Part shown: in pieces, positions 38,369 to 46,768 of the stretch | Numbering within the stretch: position 1 is the first letter of the stretch | Layout of the letters: the number at the start of each line of letters is the position of its first letter | Assembly: GCA_937927975.1 (NCBI GenBank) | Contig: CALEZT010000272.1 | Span: 61,420 to 125,419, forward strand | DNA length: 64,000 nt | Direction: 5' to 3' | Origin: an uncultured Phycisphaerales bacterium | Lineage (GTDB): Bacteria > Planctomycetota > Phycisphaerae > Sedimentisphaerales > Anaerobacaceae | The notes under the pieces: model-generated | Databases searched by the model: none | What the model saw: only the letters and a program-made list of their open reading frames with translations | What the model was told of the DNA's origin: nothing | Translations under genes and position numbers: made by a program

Positions 38369-39295
38369 TCACCGGCGTGAACCGGCTCCGCTGGCAGGGA
38401 TGAAGAACTGCCCTGCGCCCAGGCCCGCGCCGCTGAAGGCGGGCTTGGTCCCGTCGAGCGTCTCGGCGACTTCCAGGACCGTGGCGTCGGCAGGGCGGTA
38501 CGTTTCGACGTGTCCGTCGACGAAGCCGGCGCGGAGTGTGACCTGGACGCGCGCCCGGTCAGGTTTGTCCGTCGGCTTGGAGAACCAGTAGTCCACCGCC
38601 TCCGGCGTGGAGGTCGTGACCTCGGCCTTGGGCAGTCGCGCGCAGCTTCCGAACGCCTCGGGACTTCGCCAGTGGTTGAAGCCGAAGTAGTCGCTGATCA
38701 GCAGATTGCTGCATCCCGGCCGGCCCTCGCTGGTCTGCGGGCCGCGGAAGGGACGCTCCCGCTCGGTGAGGTGCCCCACGTAGTTCCAATACAGGCAATA
38801 GCTGCCTGCGACGCTGTCGTCGAGGAACGCGGTGTCGGGATTGTCCCAGGCGTCTCCGGCGCGCCAGAGGTCCTCCAGGTATCGATACGGCCGAGGACTG
38901 CTCGGACAGAACAAGACATCCGCCTCGGGCAGATATCGCCGCAGGTACGCGGCCGTGGAGGCATGGTAGCCATCCGCTCGCGGCTGGCAGGCCTTCATCT
39001 TGCGAGGCTCCTGCCACCGCCACGTCCGCGCCAGGCCCGCCGCGGTCGCCACGGACTCGGGATACGAGCCCTCGTGATCTGTCGCATAGAGATTCGCTGC
39101 CAGGACCACCTGCCTCTGGCGGCTGCTCGACACGAGCGAACGGGCCGTGCGCCGGGCCTGGCCCAGCGCAGGGAGCAGGACGCCCATCAACAGGGCCAGA
39201 ACCGCGATGACCACCAGCAGCTCGACGAGCGTGAAGCCGGAGCGGTCTGGCTTCGACGATTCGCGATTGACGATTTGTGCGTTTGCTCCGCTCAT
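38369..39295 (-). CDS. Prepilin-type N-terminal cleavage/methylation protein
   Basis: A 308-residue protein with a type IV prepilin start: a short leader of about 19 residues ending SG, then FTLVELLVVIAVLALLMGVLLPALGQ as the conserved helix with Glu at +5. The cleavage site is between Gly and Phe. The mature region resembles the large planctomycete pseudopilin-like family (ARSLVSSSRQRQVVLAANLYATDHEGSYP) and ends near FVDGHVETY, a shortened form of the H-X9-DG motif in which the His is missing. It should be processed by PilD and sit in the inner membrane with a periplasmic domain. A pilM operon lies 19 kb away. Confidence 0.88.
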   Translation of the reverse strand: MSGANAQIVNRESSKPDRSGFTLVELLVVIAVLALLMGVLLPALGQARRTARSLVSSSRQRQVVLAANLYATDHEGSYPESVATAAGLARTWRWQEPRKMKACQPRADGYHASTAAYLRRYLPEADVLFCPSSPRPYRYLEDLWRAGDAWDNPDTAFLDDSVAGSYCLYWNYVGHLTERERPFRGPQTSEGRPGCSNLLISDYFGFNHWRSPEAFGSCARLPKAEVTTSTPEAVDYWFSKPTDKPDRARVQVTLRAGFVDGHVETYRPADATVLEVAETLDGTKPAFSGAGLGAGQFFIPASGAGSRR

Positions 39296-39395
39296 CGAAC
39301 AGCCTGTCAAATCCCTATTCCAGAGCCCATTGTGCCGTGTTCTCGGGCCGTTTGTCAATTCCGGGGCCGAAGAAACCTACGCACGCGGTCCTCTC

Positions 39396-39423
39396 GTAGG
39401 GGCGACGCATGCGTCGCCCCTAC
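39396..39423. repeat. REP-like palindrome, 28 bp, downstream of the RAYT gene
   Basis: A perfect 28-bp palindrome with core GGGCGACGCATGCGTCGCCC extended by GTAGG and CCTAC, 8 bp beyond the transposase stop codon. Two more copies lie inside (39727-39750) and upstream (40088-40111) of that gene. Confidence 0.9.
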
Positions 39424-39430
39424 AAATTGG

Positions 39431-40039
39431 TCATTCCAGCCACGGATCGGCCATATCCGGATTGACGGCCGCAGGATTTTCGCGGTCCTGTGACCATCGG
39501 GCCGGGTTGTCCGCGATGTACTGGCGGATACGAGCCAGAGCGACATCATTGCGGATGATATGTTCGTAGTAGTTCCGCTGCCACAACGATCCGCCCGGCC
39601 TGTCGAAGGCCCTGGCGGTCGCACGCGATGCGGCCGATTTGAACGAACCGACAACTGCAGCGACCGATCGTCGCTGCGGCCCGTTCGGAACCCCACGCCC
39701 GGCCATCGTGCCGCACGACGGTCCTCGTAGGGGCGACGCATGCGTCGCCCTCTTGTCATGTCGATCATCATCAACAATCCAGACGATCCCATGCACGTGG
39801 TTCGGCATCACAACGAACGCGTCCAGTTCCACGTCGGCCACGTGAAGCGGGATCGCACGCCAACACGCTTCGACGATTCCACCCATGGGACCGAGGCGTA
39901 TCGTATCGCCCTCGATTCGACCGAAAAGACATCGATGACCCGCCGTGCAGATCGTCAGGAAGTACGCGCCCGGCCCGGCGTAATCGTAGCCTCGCAGGCG
40001 GATCGATGTTCGTTGGTGTATTTTCGGGTCGTACGGCAT
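39431..40039 (-). CDS. REP-associated tyrosine transposase (RAYT, IS200/Y1 family)
   Basis: A 202-residue single-strand transposase of the Y1/HUH type. Landmarks are YFLTICTAGHRCLFG, AFVVMPNHVHGIVWIV (the HUH pair HVH), LWQRNYYEHIIRND and IRQYIADNPARW, with the tyrosine nucleophile in RQYIADNP. RAYTs are domesticated relatives of IS200/IS605 that move or maintain REP palindromes. The gene is flanked by two 20-28 bp palindromes and contains a third (39727-39750), translated as ATHASPLRG in a loop between the HUH motif and the C-terminal helices, so the frame stays open. AGGGA precedes the ATG at 40039. It lies between the two prepilin genes. Confidence 0.9.
   Translation of the reverse strand: MPYDPKIHQRTSIRLRGYDYAGPGAYFLTICTAGHRCLFGRIEGDTIRLGPMGGIVEACWRAIPLHVADVELDAFVVMPNHVHGIVWIVDDDRHDKRATHASPLRGPSCGTMAGRGVPNGPQRRSVAAVVGSFKSAASRATARAFDRPGGSLWQRNYYEHIIRNDVALARIRQYIADNPARWSQDRENPAAVNPDMADPWLE
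39727..39750. repeat. REP-like palindrome inside the RAYT gene
   Basis: The 20-bp core GGGCGACGCATGCGTCGCCC (39731-39750) with a GTAG left extension. In the transposase reading frame it encodes RATHASPLRG. Confidence 0.9.
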
Positions 40040-40087
40040 AGTGTATTCCCTGTTTGGATAGATATCCCAGGCAACACAGATTCCGGA

Positions 40088-40111
40088 GGGCGACGCATGC
40101 GTCGCCCCTAC
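40088..40111. repeat. REP-like palindrome upstream of the RAYT gene
   Basis: The same core (40088-40107) with a right CCTAC extension, inverted relative to the intragenic copy. It lies about 50 bp upstream of the transposase ATG. Confidence 0.88.
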
Positions 40112-40181
40112 GAGAGCGCACCACCGGTCACGAATCCCTCCCGCTTCTACGCATCTACGCTTCCACACGTCGCCCGCGACG

Positions 40182-41081
<900 letters not shown>

Positions 41082-41296
41082 CGCAGAACTCGCATTCGAC
41101 TGTCTCACCGATCGTCCACTCGTTCTTCGATCATACCCCTGCGAATCGCAGAAGGCAACGACAAACCTCGCCCAGAGGGTGCTGACGCCGACCGCGGCAG
41201 GCAGTCGGGTCGGCGTCATGCCCTTCATCCACCACACGCGAGATGTCGCGATTGTCTGCTGGATAGGCGTCTCCTTCGAAAATGAACCGCTTTCGA

Positions 41297-43111
41297 TCAA
41301 CGTCTTGCGGTGCCTGTATCCGTAATACCCGCGGCCCGGAAACTCCTGAAACCGACGCTCGCTCGTTCCACGGGCCGACCTGCGATCATCAGCGGTCCGA
41401 AACCGCGTGCGAAGATCGTAATGAGTTCGCCTGCCGTGCCGTCGGTGTTTTGGGCTCTCAAGACAATCACATCGGCCCATGTGCCGACCACGAAGGGTGT
41501 CCGGTCCAGGTCTGTGCCCGAGAGCGCCTCATCCAGTGTGGTGCGTACGATCATCGCATCCTTGTACTGCGATCCTCCCTTCGCGAAAGGATCGATGGGA
41601 GTTCGGATCGTGGAGCCGGGGATCAGGTACAGAGGGTATTGGGCCTGGAGTGGGTCGGTGATCGTCGGGAGTCTGTACAGAGCGGTGGCGGTCTGCGTCA
41701 TGTACAGCGTGCGATTGAAGCTGATGCAGTAGACGGTCGGCGCCCAGTCGGGCGCGTCACGCATCGAGAGAGCGACTCCTTCATATCCCGTGACGCTCAA
41801 CGAATACACCTGGAGGGTGGAGGCCTTGACCCCATCGGCAGCGCGCACGGTCCAGGAGTTGCCCGTGGCCAGGGGCCAATAGTCTCGTAGATCCACCGCG
41901 CCGACGCCCGGCGCCTCGCCAAAGGTGGGTGACAGACTTCCCTGCGTCGTGCCGCCGTAGGCGCCCACGTCGATGGCGTGATTGAATCCCCATCGGCCCT
42001 CGGGATCGTCCGGGGCCCGTTCGGGTTCCTCGTGCAGCAGGTCCATCGGATCGCCGGCGTCCACGGCCCGGCTGGTCGTCGCGTCGTAGTACCAGTTCGA
42101 TCCGTGCAGGGACTCGGGGTTCCAACGCCAGCCTTCGGTCCGTAGATGGTAGTCGCCCTCGATCAGGAGCTTGGTCCCGATCATGCTCGCGCCGTCTCCT
42201 GTTCTTGTCGCGGTTTGCGAGCCCGTCGTCGGAGCGTCCACCCAACGGCCCGCTTGCACGAAGCACGGGTCGGCATACATATCCCCCCTCACCCAGCCTC
42301 CGCCGCGAGTCGCTGTGGCGGATGAGGAGGTGGAGGGGCCGAGGAGGCAGTATTCGATCGGTTTTCTGGGAAATATGGTTCCGGTCCACCGTGTGAGTAT
42401 CTGGGCGCTCTGATTGTCGTGGAGAATGCAGTTCTTGAGAAAGACATGCTCGGGATCCGTGAGGTCTTCGTTGTCGATTTCGACGCCTGTGAGGTTGTTG
42501 GCGATGGTGCAGTTGATCAGCGTGGGACAGCCGGAGACGACGGGGTCTGTGCCGCAGTTGTGGAAGGTCGTGTTGTCCACGATCAGGCAGTTGCGGATCG
42601 GGCCTTTAACGTCCTTGATCACCGTCGCGCCGCAGGGGCCGTTGCCGCTGAGGATGCAGTGGCTGACCGTCGCCTGCGTGCTGTTGCCCAGGATGCCGCC
42701 GCAGGTGTGGTTCTGGATCTTGAAGCCCTGGAGCAGGCTGTTGGCGTCCTCGATCCCGTCGAAGACGATCACGCCGCACAGCACCGTCTGCTCCACGACG
42801 CCAAAGTCCGTCGGCGCCGAGCCGACCAGTCGGACGCTCTTGCCCTTGAATCCCAACTCCGCGTATTTCCACGGATCGGGCGAGAGGTAATACCCGGGCG
42901 CCACGACGATCGTGTCCCCATCGGCCGCGATCTCGATTGCCTGCTCGATCGTGCCGAACGGGTGCTCGACCGAGCCGTCTTCAACCGGCTTGACCACTCG
43001 GCTGTTGGCCTTCAGGATGGCGATGTCGTCGTCCACGTAGTAGGTCGCCGCCCACAGCGGCCCGGCCAGCGCCGACGACACGAGCAGTAGAGCAATCCAT
43101 CTGTTTTTCAT
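41297..43111 (-). CDS. Secreted right-handed beta-helix protein
   Basis: A 604-residue exported protein with a signal peptide (MKNRWIALLLVSSALAGPLWA). It opens ATYYVDDD, then EHPFGTIEQAIEIAADGDTIVVAPGYY, the typical start of planctomycete beta-helices, followed by rungs such as NCLIVDNTTFHN and NCTIANNLTG. Near residue 385 VGAYGGTTQG marks the end of the helix; about 200 further residues (DYWPLATGNSWTVRAADGVKA onward) form a separate beta-rich domain of unknown type. GGGAGA precedes the ATG at 43111. It is related in plan to the LRR protein at 20972-22825. Polysaccharide binding or cleavage is possible; no catalytic motif was recognised. Confidence 0.85.
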   Translation of the reverse strand: MKNRWIALLLVSSALAGPLWAATYYVDDDIAILKANSRVVKPVEDGSVEHPFGTIEQAIEIAADGDTIVVAPGYYLSPDPWKYAELGFKGKSVRLVGSAPTDFGVVEQTVLCGVIVFDGIEDANSLLQGFKIQNHTCGGILGNSTQATVSHCILSGNGPCGATVIKDVKGPIRNCLIVDNTTFHNCGTDPVVSGCPTLINCTIANNLTGVEIDNEDLTDPEHVFLKNCILHDNQSAQILTRWTGTIFPRKPIEYCLLGPSTSSSATATRGGGWVRGDMYADPCFVQAGRWVDAPTTGSQTATRTGDGASMIGTKLLIEGDYHLRTEGWRWNPESLHGSNWYYDATTSRAVDAGDPMDLLHEEPERAPDDPEGRWGFNHAIDVGAYGGTTQGSLSPTFGEAPGVGAVDLRDYWPLATGNSWTVRAADGVKASTLQVYSLSVTGYEGVALSMRDAPDWAPTVYCISFNRTLYMTQTATALYRLPTITDPLQAQYPLYLIPGSTIRTPIDPFAKGGSQYKDAMIVRTTLDEALSGTDLDRTPFVVGTWADVIVLRAQNTDGTAGELITIFARGFGPLMIAGRPVERASVGFRSFRAAGITDTGTARR

Positions 43112-43138
43112 GGCAGATCTCCCAAGCAAGAGTTTCTT

Positions 43139-43221
43139 GCCACAGAGGTCACAGAGAGGATGTGAGTGAGTTCGTCTGTGCGGTTCTTTTTATTCTCTGT
43201 GTGCTCTGTGTTCTCTGTGGC
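43139..43221. repeat. CACAGAG 9-bp-period inverted repeat
   Basis: The left arm has CACAGAG at 9-bp spacing (43139-43159); the right arm has CTCTGTG units at the same spacing (43195-43221). It forms a hairpin just downstream of the sigma-membrane fusion gene and is likely to end its transcript. Confidence 0.7.
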
Positions 43222-43235
43222 CAATCCTTCTTTCT

Positions 43236-45017
43236 TCACCGAGTTTGCAGTCCTTCGTCCAAACGCATCAGCCACAAGCCGGCCGGCGCGGGCGCCCGCC
43301 CTCGACCGCCGACCGACGGCGAGGAGTCCTTCAACCGGTGTGGGGTCGCCTCGTCGGGCTTCGGATAGCGAAACGTCAATTCGCCCACGACCGCGCCGCC
43401 GCGGCGCAGCGTGATGCTCTCGATCCAGTCCTGATACAGGTGCACGCGATAGGTCAGTTGCGTTTTCGGGCCGTCAAGCACGATTTCGACCCGCTCGCGA
43501 TCGGGCAGTCGTCTCGTGGCGAAAGGGATCTTCGCGGCCGCCGCGTCGCGACGGATCGTGTCGATCGTGTGCAGCCCGGTCCACGGCCGGCCCAGGCCCT
43601 CGAAGAGCCTCGCCCCCGCCTGCGAGATCGTCTCCTCGCCCACCGTCAGGCTCAGCCACGGCCCGTGGTCTGCAACCGCCGTCGCGACGAAGGGCAGCCG
43701 TCCGCAGCCCGAGACCTGCCTGCCCTCGATCTGCCCGGTCACTTCGAACCAGGTCCAACCCTGCCGATGCAATTCGTCCCGCTCGTCCACGATCGCAGCG
43801 TTCGCGGACCAGTCGTGTCGAAAGTAGTCCTCCACCGACACGTCGTAATTGAGCGCCGCCTGGCGAAGCCGGTCGCCCTGGGCCTTCTCCACCGCCACGA
43901 GCATCCCGCGCGGGCTCGGCGCCGCGTAGTCCAGGTCGCAGCTCCATCCGTCCTGCGCCCGCAGAAAACTCCGCAGCTCCGGCTTGTCCGTCGGCAACCG
44001 CCAGACCGACAGGTCCGGCGCGAACTGCCGGTGGTTGCGGACGCGGATCGTGTCGCCCTGGCGATAGTAGTTCGCCTGCTCCTTCCCGAGCCACTGGCTG
44101 TAGGCGATGGCTCGCCCGCCGGTGCGGATCATCACCGCCTCGCCCACGCCCGGCGGATAGTAGTACCAGCAGGAAGCTTCCTGCGACACCGCCCCCGCCT
44201 GTGGCACCGAGGCCATCGCGATGGCCGCCGGCGGGCCGTCCTCCGCGCGACCCGCCGCGACGATCATCGCGCCGCTTGCCCCGATTGCCGCCGTGACCAG
44301 CGCCGCCGTCAGCACCACGTGCCGCGCCGCCATCGCCGCCAGCGCACCCCAGGGTCCGACCCGCATCGCGGCGGCGGTGATCGAAACGCCCGAGACCGCG
44401 GCCTCGCTGGTCGCGCTGAGCTTGCCGAAGATGAGCAGCGCCACAGGCAATGCGGACTTGTCGATCCCGTGCGCGTTGAGCAGCCTGGCCATGCTCTTTT
44501 TCGCACGGTGAAAGAGGGCCCGCGCCCCCAGTTGCGTGCAGCCCATCGCCTTGCTGATCTGGCCGTACGACATCTGATCGTAGCACCGCATGACCAGCAC
44601 CGCCCGCTGGCGAGGCTCCAGCTCGCCGACCGCGCAGACCACGATCTGCTTGAGCTCCCGCGCCACGAGATCCGCCAGGACGTCCTGGTCCTTGGCTTGG
44701 AGCCAGTCCTGCTGCACCTCCGACAGCGGCGTCTCCTTGTGCCGCCATCGCTTGCGGTAGTGCGCCCGCAGCTTGTTCAGCGTGATCGTGTAGATCCAGC
44801 ACCAGAATCGCTGCGGGTCCTTGAGATTGTCGAAGATCTTGAGCATTTCGGCGATACTCTCCTGCACGATGTCCGTGGTCAGATCGCGGTCCAGGGTCAG
44901 ACGCCCGACGTACTCCGCCAGGCGGGGCTCGACGATCCGAACCAGATCGACTCGCGCCTCCGAGCGGCCCGCTTGTGCCCGCCGGACCAGTTCGATGATG
45001 TCTGTGCGTTCGCTCAT
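43236..45017 (-). CDS. ECF sigma factor fused to a membrane helix and extracytoplasmic domain
   Basis: A 593-residue single frame. Residues about 8-90 are sigma region 2 (ELVRRAQAGRSEARVDLVRI, DLTTDIVQESIAEMLKIFDN, RFWCWIYTITLNKLRAHYRK), and 125-180 are region 4 (LEPRQRAVLVMRCYDQMSYG, QISKAMGCTQLGARALFHRA). A hydrophobic segment follows, with a membrane helix at about 233-256 (VVLTAALVTAAIGASGAMIV), then a ~330-residue exported domain of no recognised family (VGEAVMIRTGGRAIAYSQWL, WTWFEVTGQIEGRQVSGCGR). The sigma domain would be held at the membrane by its own C-terminus, so activity may need proteolysis or signalling from the outer domain. The ATG at 45017 follows a 21-bp inverted repeat. 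Confidence 0.85.
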   Translation of the reverse strand: MSERTDIIELVRRAQAGRSEARVDLVRIVEPRLAEYVGRLTLDRDLTTDIVQESIAEMLKIFDNLKDPQRFWCWIYTITLNKLRAHYRKRWRHKETPLSEVQQDWLQAKDQDVLADLVARELKQIVVCAVGELEPRQRAVLVMRCYDQMSYGQISKAMGCTQLGARALFHRAKKSMARLLNAHGIDKSALPVALLIFGKLSATSEAAVSGVSITAAAMRVGPWGALAAMAARHVVLTAALVTAAIGASGAMIVAAGRAEDGPPAAIAMASVPQAGAVSQEASCWYYYPPGVGEAVMIRTGGRAIAYSQWLGKEQANYYRQGDTIRVRNHRQFAPDLSVWRLPTDKPELRSFLRAQDGWSCDLDYAAPSPRGMLVAVEKAQGDRLRQAALNYDVSVEDYFRHDWSANAAIVDERDELHRQGWTWFEVTGQIEGRQVSGCGRLPFVATAVADHGPWLSLTVGEETISQAGARLFEGLGRPWTGLHTIDTIRRDAAAAKIPFATRRLPDRERVEIVLDGPKTQLTYRVHLYQDWIESITLRRGGAVVGELTFRYPKPDEATPHRLKDSSPSVGGRGRAPAPAGLWLMRLDEGLQTR

Positions 45018-45026
45018 ACCGTTGGT

Positions 45027-45098
45027 GGAATTCCGCAAAATGGAGATTAGGCCTATATTCTTCCAGGAAATCTCATCATCTCCATTTTGCGGAATTCC
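45027..45098. repeat. 21-bp perfect inverted repeat before the sigma-membrane fusion gene
   Basis: Arms at 45027-45047 and 45078-45098 (starting GGAATTCCGCAAAATGGAGA) are separated by 30 bp and lie 9 bp upstream of the ATG. It would form a strong hairpin in the leader mRNA. It could be a regulatory element or a tiny mobile element with inverted ends. Confidence 0.8.
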
Positions 45099-45185
45099 GC
45101 TCGTCACAGAAACAGGTGTTCGCCGCGGCCTCATGTTACGCGAATTCTCCGCCGGGAGGGCAACTTTTTTGTTGCCTCCCGGCGA

Positions 45186-45273
45186 GTTTCAAGTTTGGAG
45201 TTTCAAGTGTGAAGGCGGAGTGGGCCGGACCCATCGTTTCTCCTCTGACTTCAAACTTGACACTTCAAACTTG
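45186..45273. repeat. 7-bp-period inverted repeat, second copy
   Basis: TTTCAAG/TTTGGAG units (45186-45214) are complementary to ACTTCAAACTTGACACTTCAAACTT-type units (45247-45273; the two halves are listed apart because the whole is imperfect). A lone left-arm fragment is at 45505-45538. Confidence 0.65.
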
Positions 45274-45311
45274 GGATTTCTCTGAAATCCCACTTTCTGC
45301 CTATGAATAGC

Positions 45312-45444
45312 CAAATTCGTGCAACATCCTTGCGCCCCAAAATGGCCTCGGGCCACAATTTTTTCTATTCCCGTCCCGGCCTGTACTTACCGCGATTTCA
45401 CGCGCCTCGAAAACACGAATTTTTCGTCAAATTCGTGCAACATC
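45312..45444. repeat. 17-bp direct repeat pair
   Basis: CAAATTCGTGCAACATC occurs at 45312-45328 and 45428-45444, 116 bp apart, upstream of the HNH gene. Its meaning is unknown; it could mark an inserted element. The stretch 45099-45600 holds no credible gene. Confidence 0.6.
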
Positions 45445-45600
45445 GGGCAAGGGTAGAGGGACGTTGTGTCGTTCCGCGGCCCTCGAACGGCCCTTCGGGC
45501 CGGTTTGAAGTGGTGCGAAGTGTGAAGTTTGAAGTCAGAGAAGAAGGGGACGACGGCTGGTTGCCTCGCCGGCGGCGTGGCGGAAAGCGAGCGGTGCGAC

Positions 45601-46485
45601 ATGAGGATCGAGAACGCAAGACAGAAGGCAGAGGACTGTGGGGGTGACGCTCTTCGCAGGGCGAGCGACCCCGCTCGCCCGCGAGTCACGGGCCACGAGC
45701 CACGGGTCACTCCTCAAGGGTCACGAGCGACGGCCTGCAGCCACTGCGTCTACGCCCGTCGTCCCACGGGTCGATGGCTCAAGCTGATTCTGTCGCGCTG
45801 GCTGGGGTTGCTCTTGTGCACGAACCACCCGGACGCCCAGGGCGACATCCTCGGCGTCCCGGCGTGCAGCCGCTGCCGGAACTTTCGGCCGAAGCCCGAC
45901 CCGGTCGAGCGAATCGACGTGGGCGATCAGAGGGGCCTTGCGGTCTGCACGATCCCGCTGACGCGAAAGAAGGTCGCGACGGTCGACGCCGTGGATTTCG
46001 AGCGGGTGAACCAGTTCAAGTGGTGCGCCGATCCCGTCGGCCTCCAGTGGTACGCCCAGCGCCGTGCCAACGGCCGGACGATCCGCATGCACCAGTTCAT
46101 CATGAACCCGCCGAAGGGCATGGTGGTCGACCACGCCAACGGCAACGGCCTGGACAACCGCCGGGAGAATCTCCGCCTGTGCACGAAGCTCGAAAACGCA
46201 TGGAATAAGAGACGCCGCAAGCAGGAAGGGGCCAGCTCGCAGTACATCGGCGTCTATCCCTGCCGGCGGCCGCCCGGCAAATGGTGCATCAAGATCATGT
46301 GCAAAGGCGAAGTCACGAACCTGAGCCCGTTTGATACGCCGGAAGAAGCCGCCCGAGTCCGCGACCGCAAGGCGATCGAACTCTTCGGCGAATACGCCAT
46401 ACTGAACTTCCCCGAAGAGCGGGAGCAGAGACTCCGGGAGATCGAAGCGGAAAGAAATCATCTCGACACGGACTCACACGGATGA
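45601..46485 (+). CDS. HNH endonuclease with AP2-like domain and N-terminal Cys pairs
   Basis: A 294-residue protein. The HNH core reads HQFIMNPPKGMVVDHANGNGLDN, then RRENLRLCTKLENAWN, the HNH_3 form common in homing endonucleases. A C-terminal AP2-like DNA-binding module follows (SQYIGVYPCRRPPGKWCIKI, then FDTPEEAARVRDRKAIELFG). The N-terminal third carries CSHC and CSRC pairs that may bind zinc. Such HNH-AP2 proteins are usually intron- or phage-derived, but no intron is visible here. The ATG at 45601 lacks a clear ribosome site; an upstream frame exists from 45529. It is a lone gene convergent with the TPR gene. Confidence 0.8.
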   Translation: MRIENARQKAEDCGGDALRRASDPARPRVTGHEPRVTPQGSRATACSHCVYARRPTGRWLKLILSRWLGLLLCTNHPDAQGDILGVPACSRCRNFRPKPDPVERIDVGDQRGLAVCTIPLTRKKVATVDAVDFERVNQFKWCADPVGLQWYAQRRANGRTIRMHQFIMNPPKGMVVDHANGNGLDNRRENLRLCTKLENAWNKRRRKQEGASSQYIGVYPCRRPPGKWCIKIMCKGEVTNLSPFDTPEEAARVRDRKAIELFGEYAILNFPEEREQRLREIEAERNHLDTDSHG

Positions 46486-46574
46486 ACACGGATTTTCGGA
46501 AAGGATAAGAACAGGTTGCCGAAAGAAACGAAAAAGGGCGAAAGAATGGAATAGGAGAAACCATTTCAAGAGGG

Positions 46575-46655
46575 ACTCGCGCAGAGACGCTGAGACGCAG
46601 GGAAGACAAGAACAACCACTCTGGAACCTCTGCGTCCCTGCGCCCCCGCGCGAGG
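46575..46655. repeat. GAGACGC inverted repeat
   Basis: The left arm (46575-46601, CGCGCAGAGACGCTGAGACG) pairs with the right arm (46627-46653). It sits at the convergent 3' ends of the HNH and TPR genes and is probably a bidirectional terminator. The rest of 46486-46768 shows no gene. Confidence 0.65.
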
Positions 46656-46768
46656 TGTGATTCGTTCTTTCACAAGTTGATAGAGAGCCTTTCCCGCCGT
46701 TTCAGTGCGCGTTCTCGACACATGCATGAAGGATGTTTGGCGAGGGGACTGGGGTGTGGATGGATGAT

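Noticed and set aside
39396..39423. Palindrome as a plain terminator of the RAYT gene
   Set aside because: The same core is found upstream and inside the gene, and no T-run follows, so REP identity is better supported.
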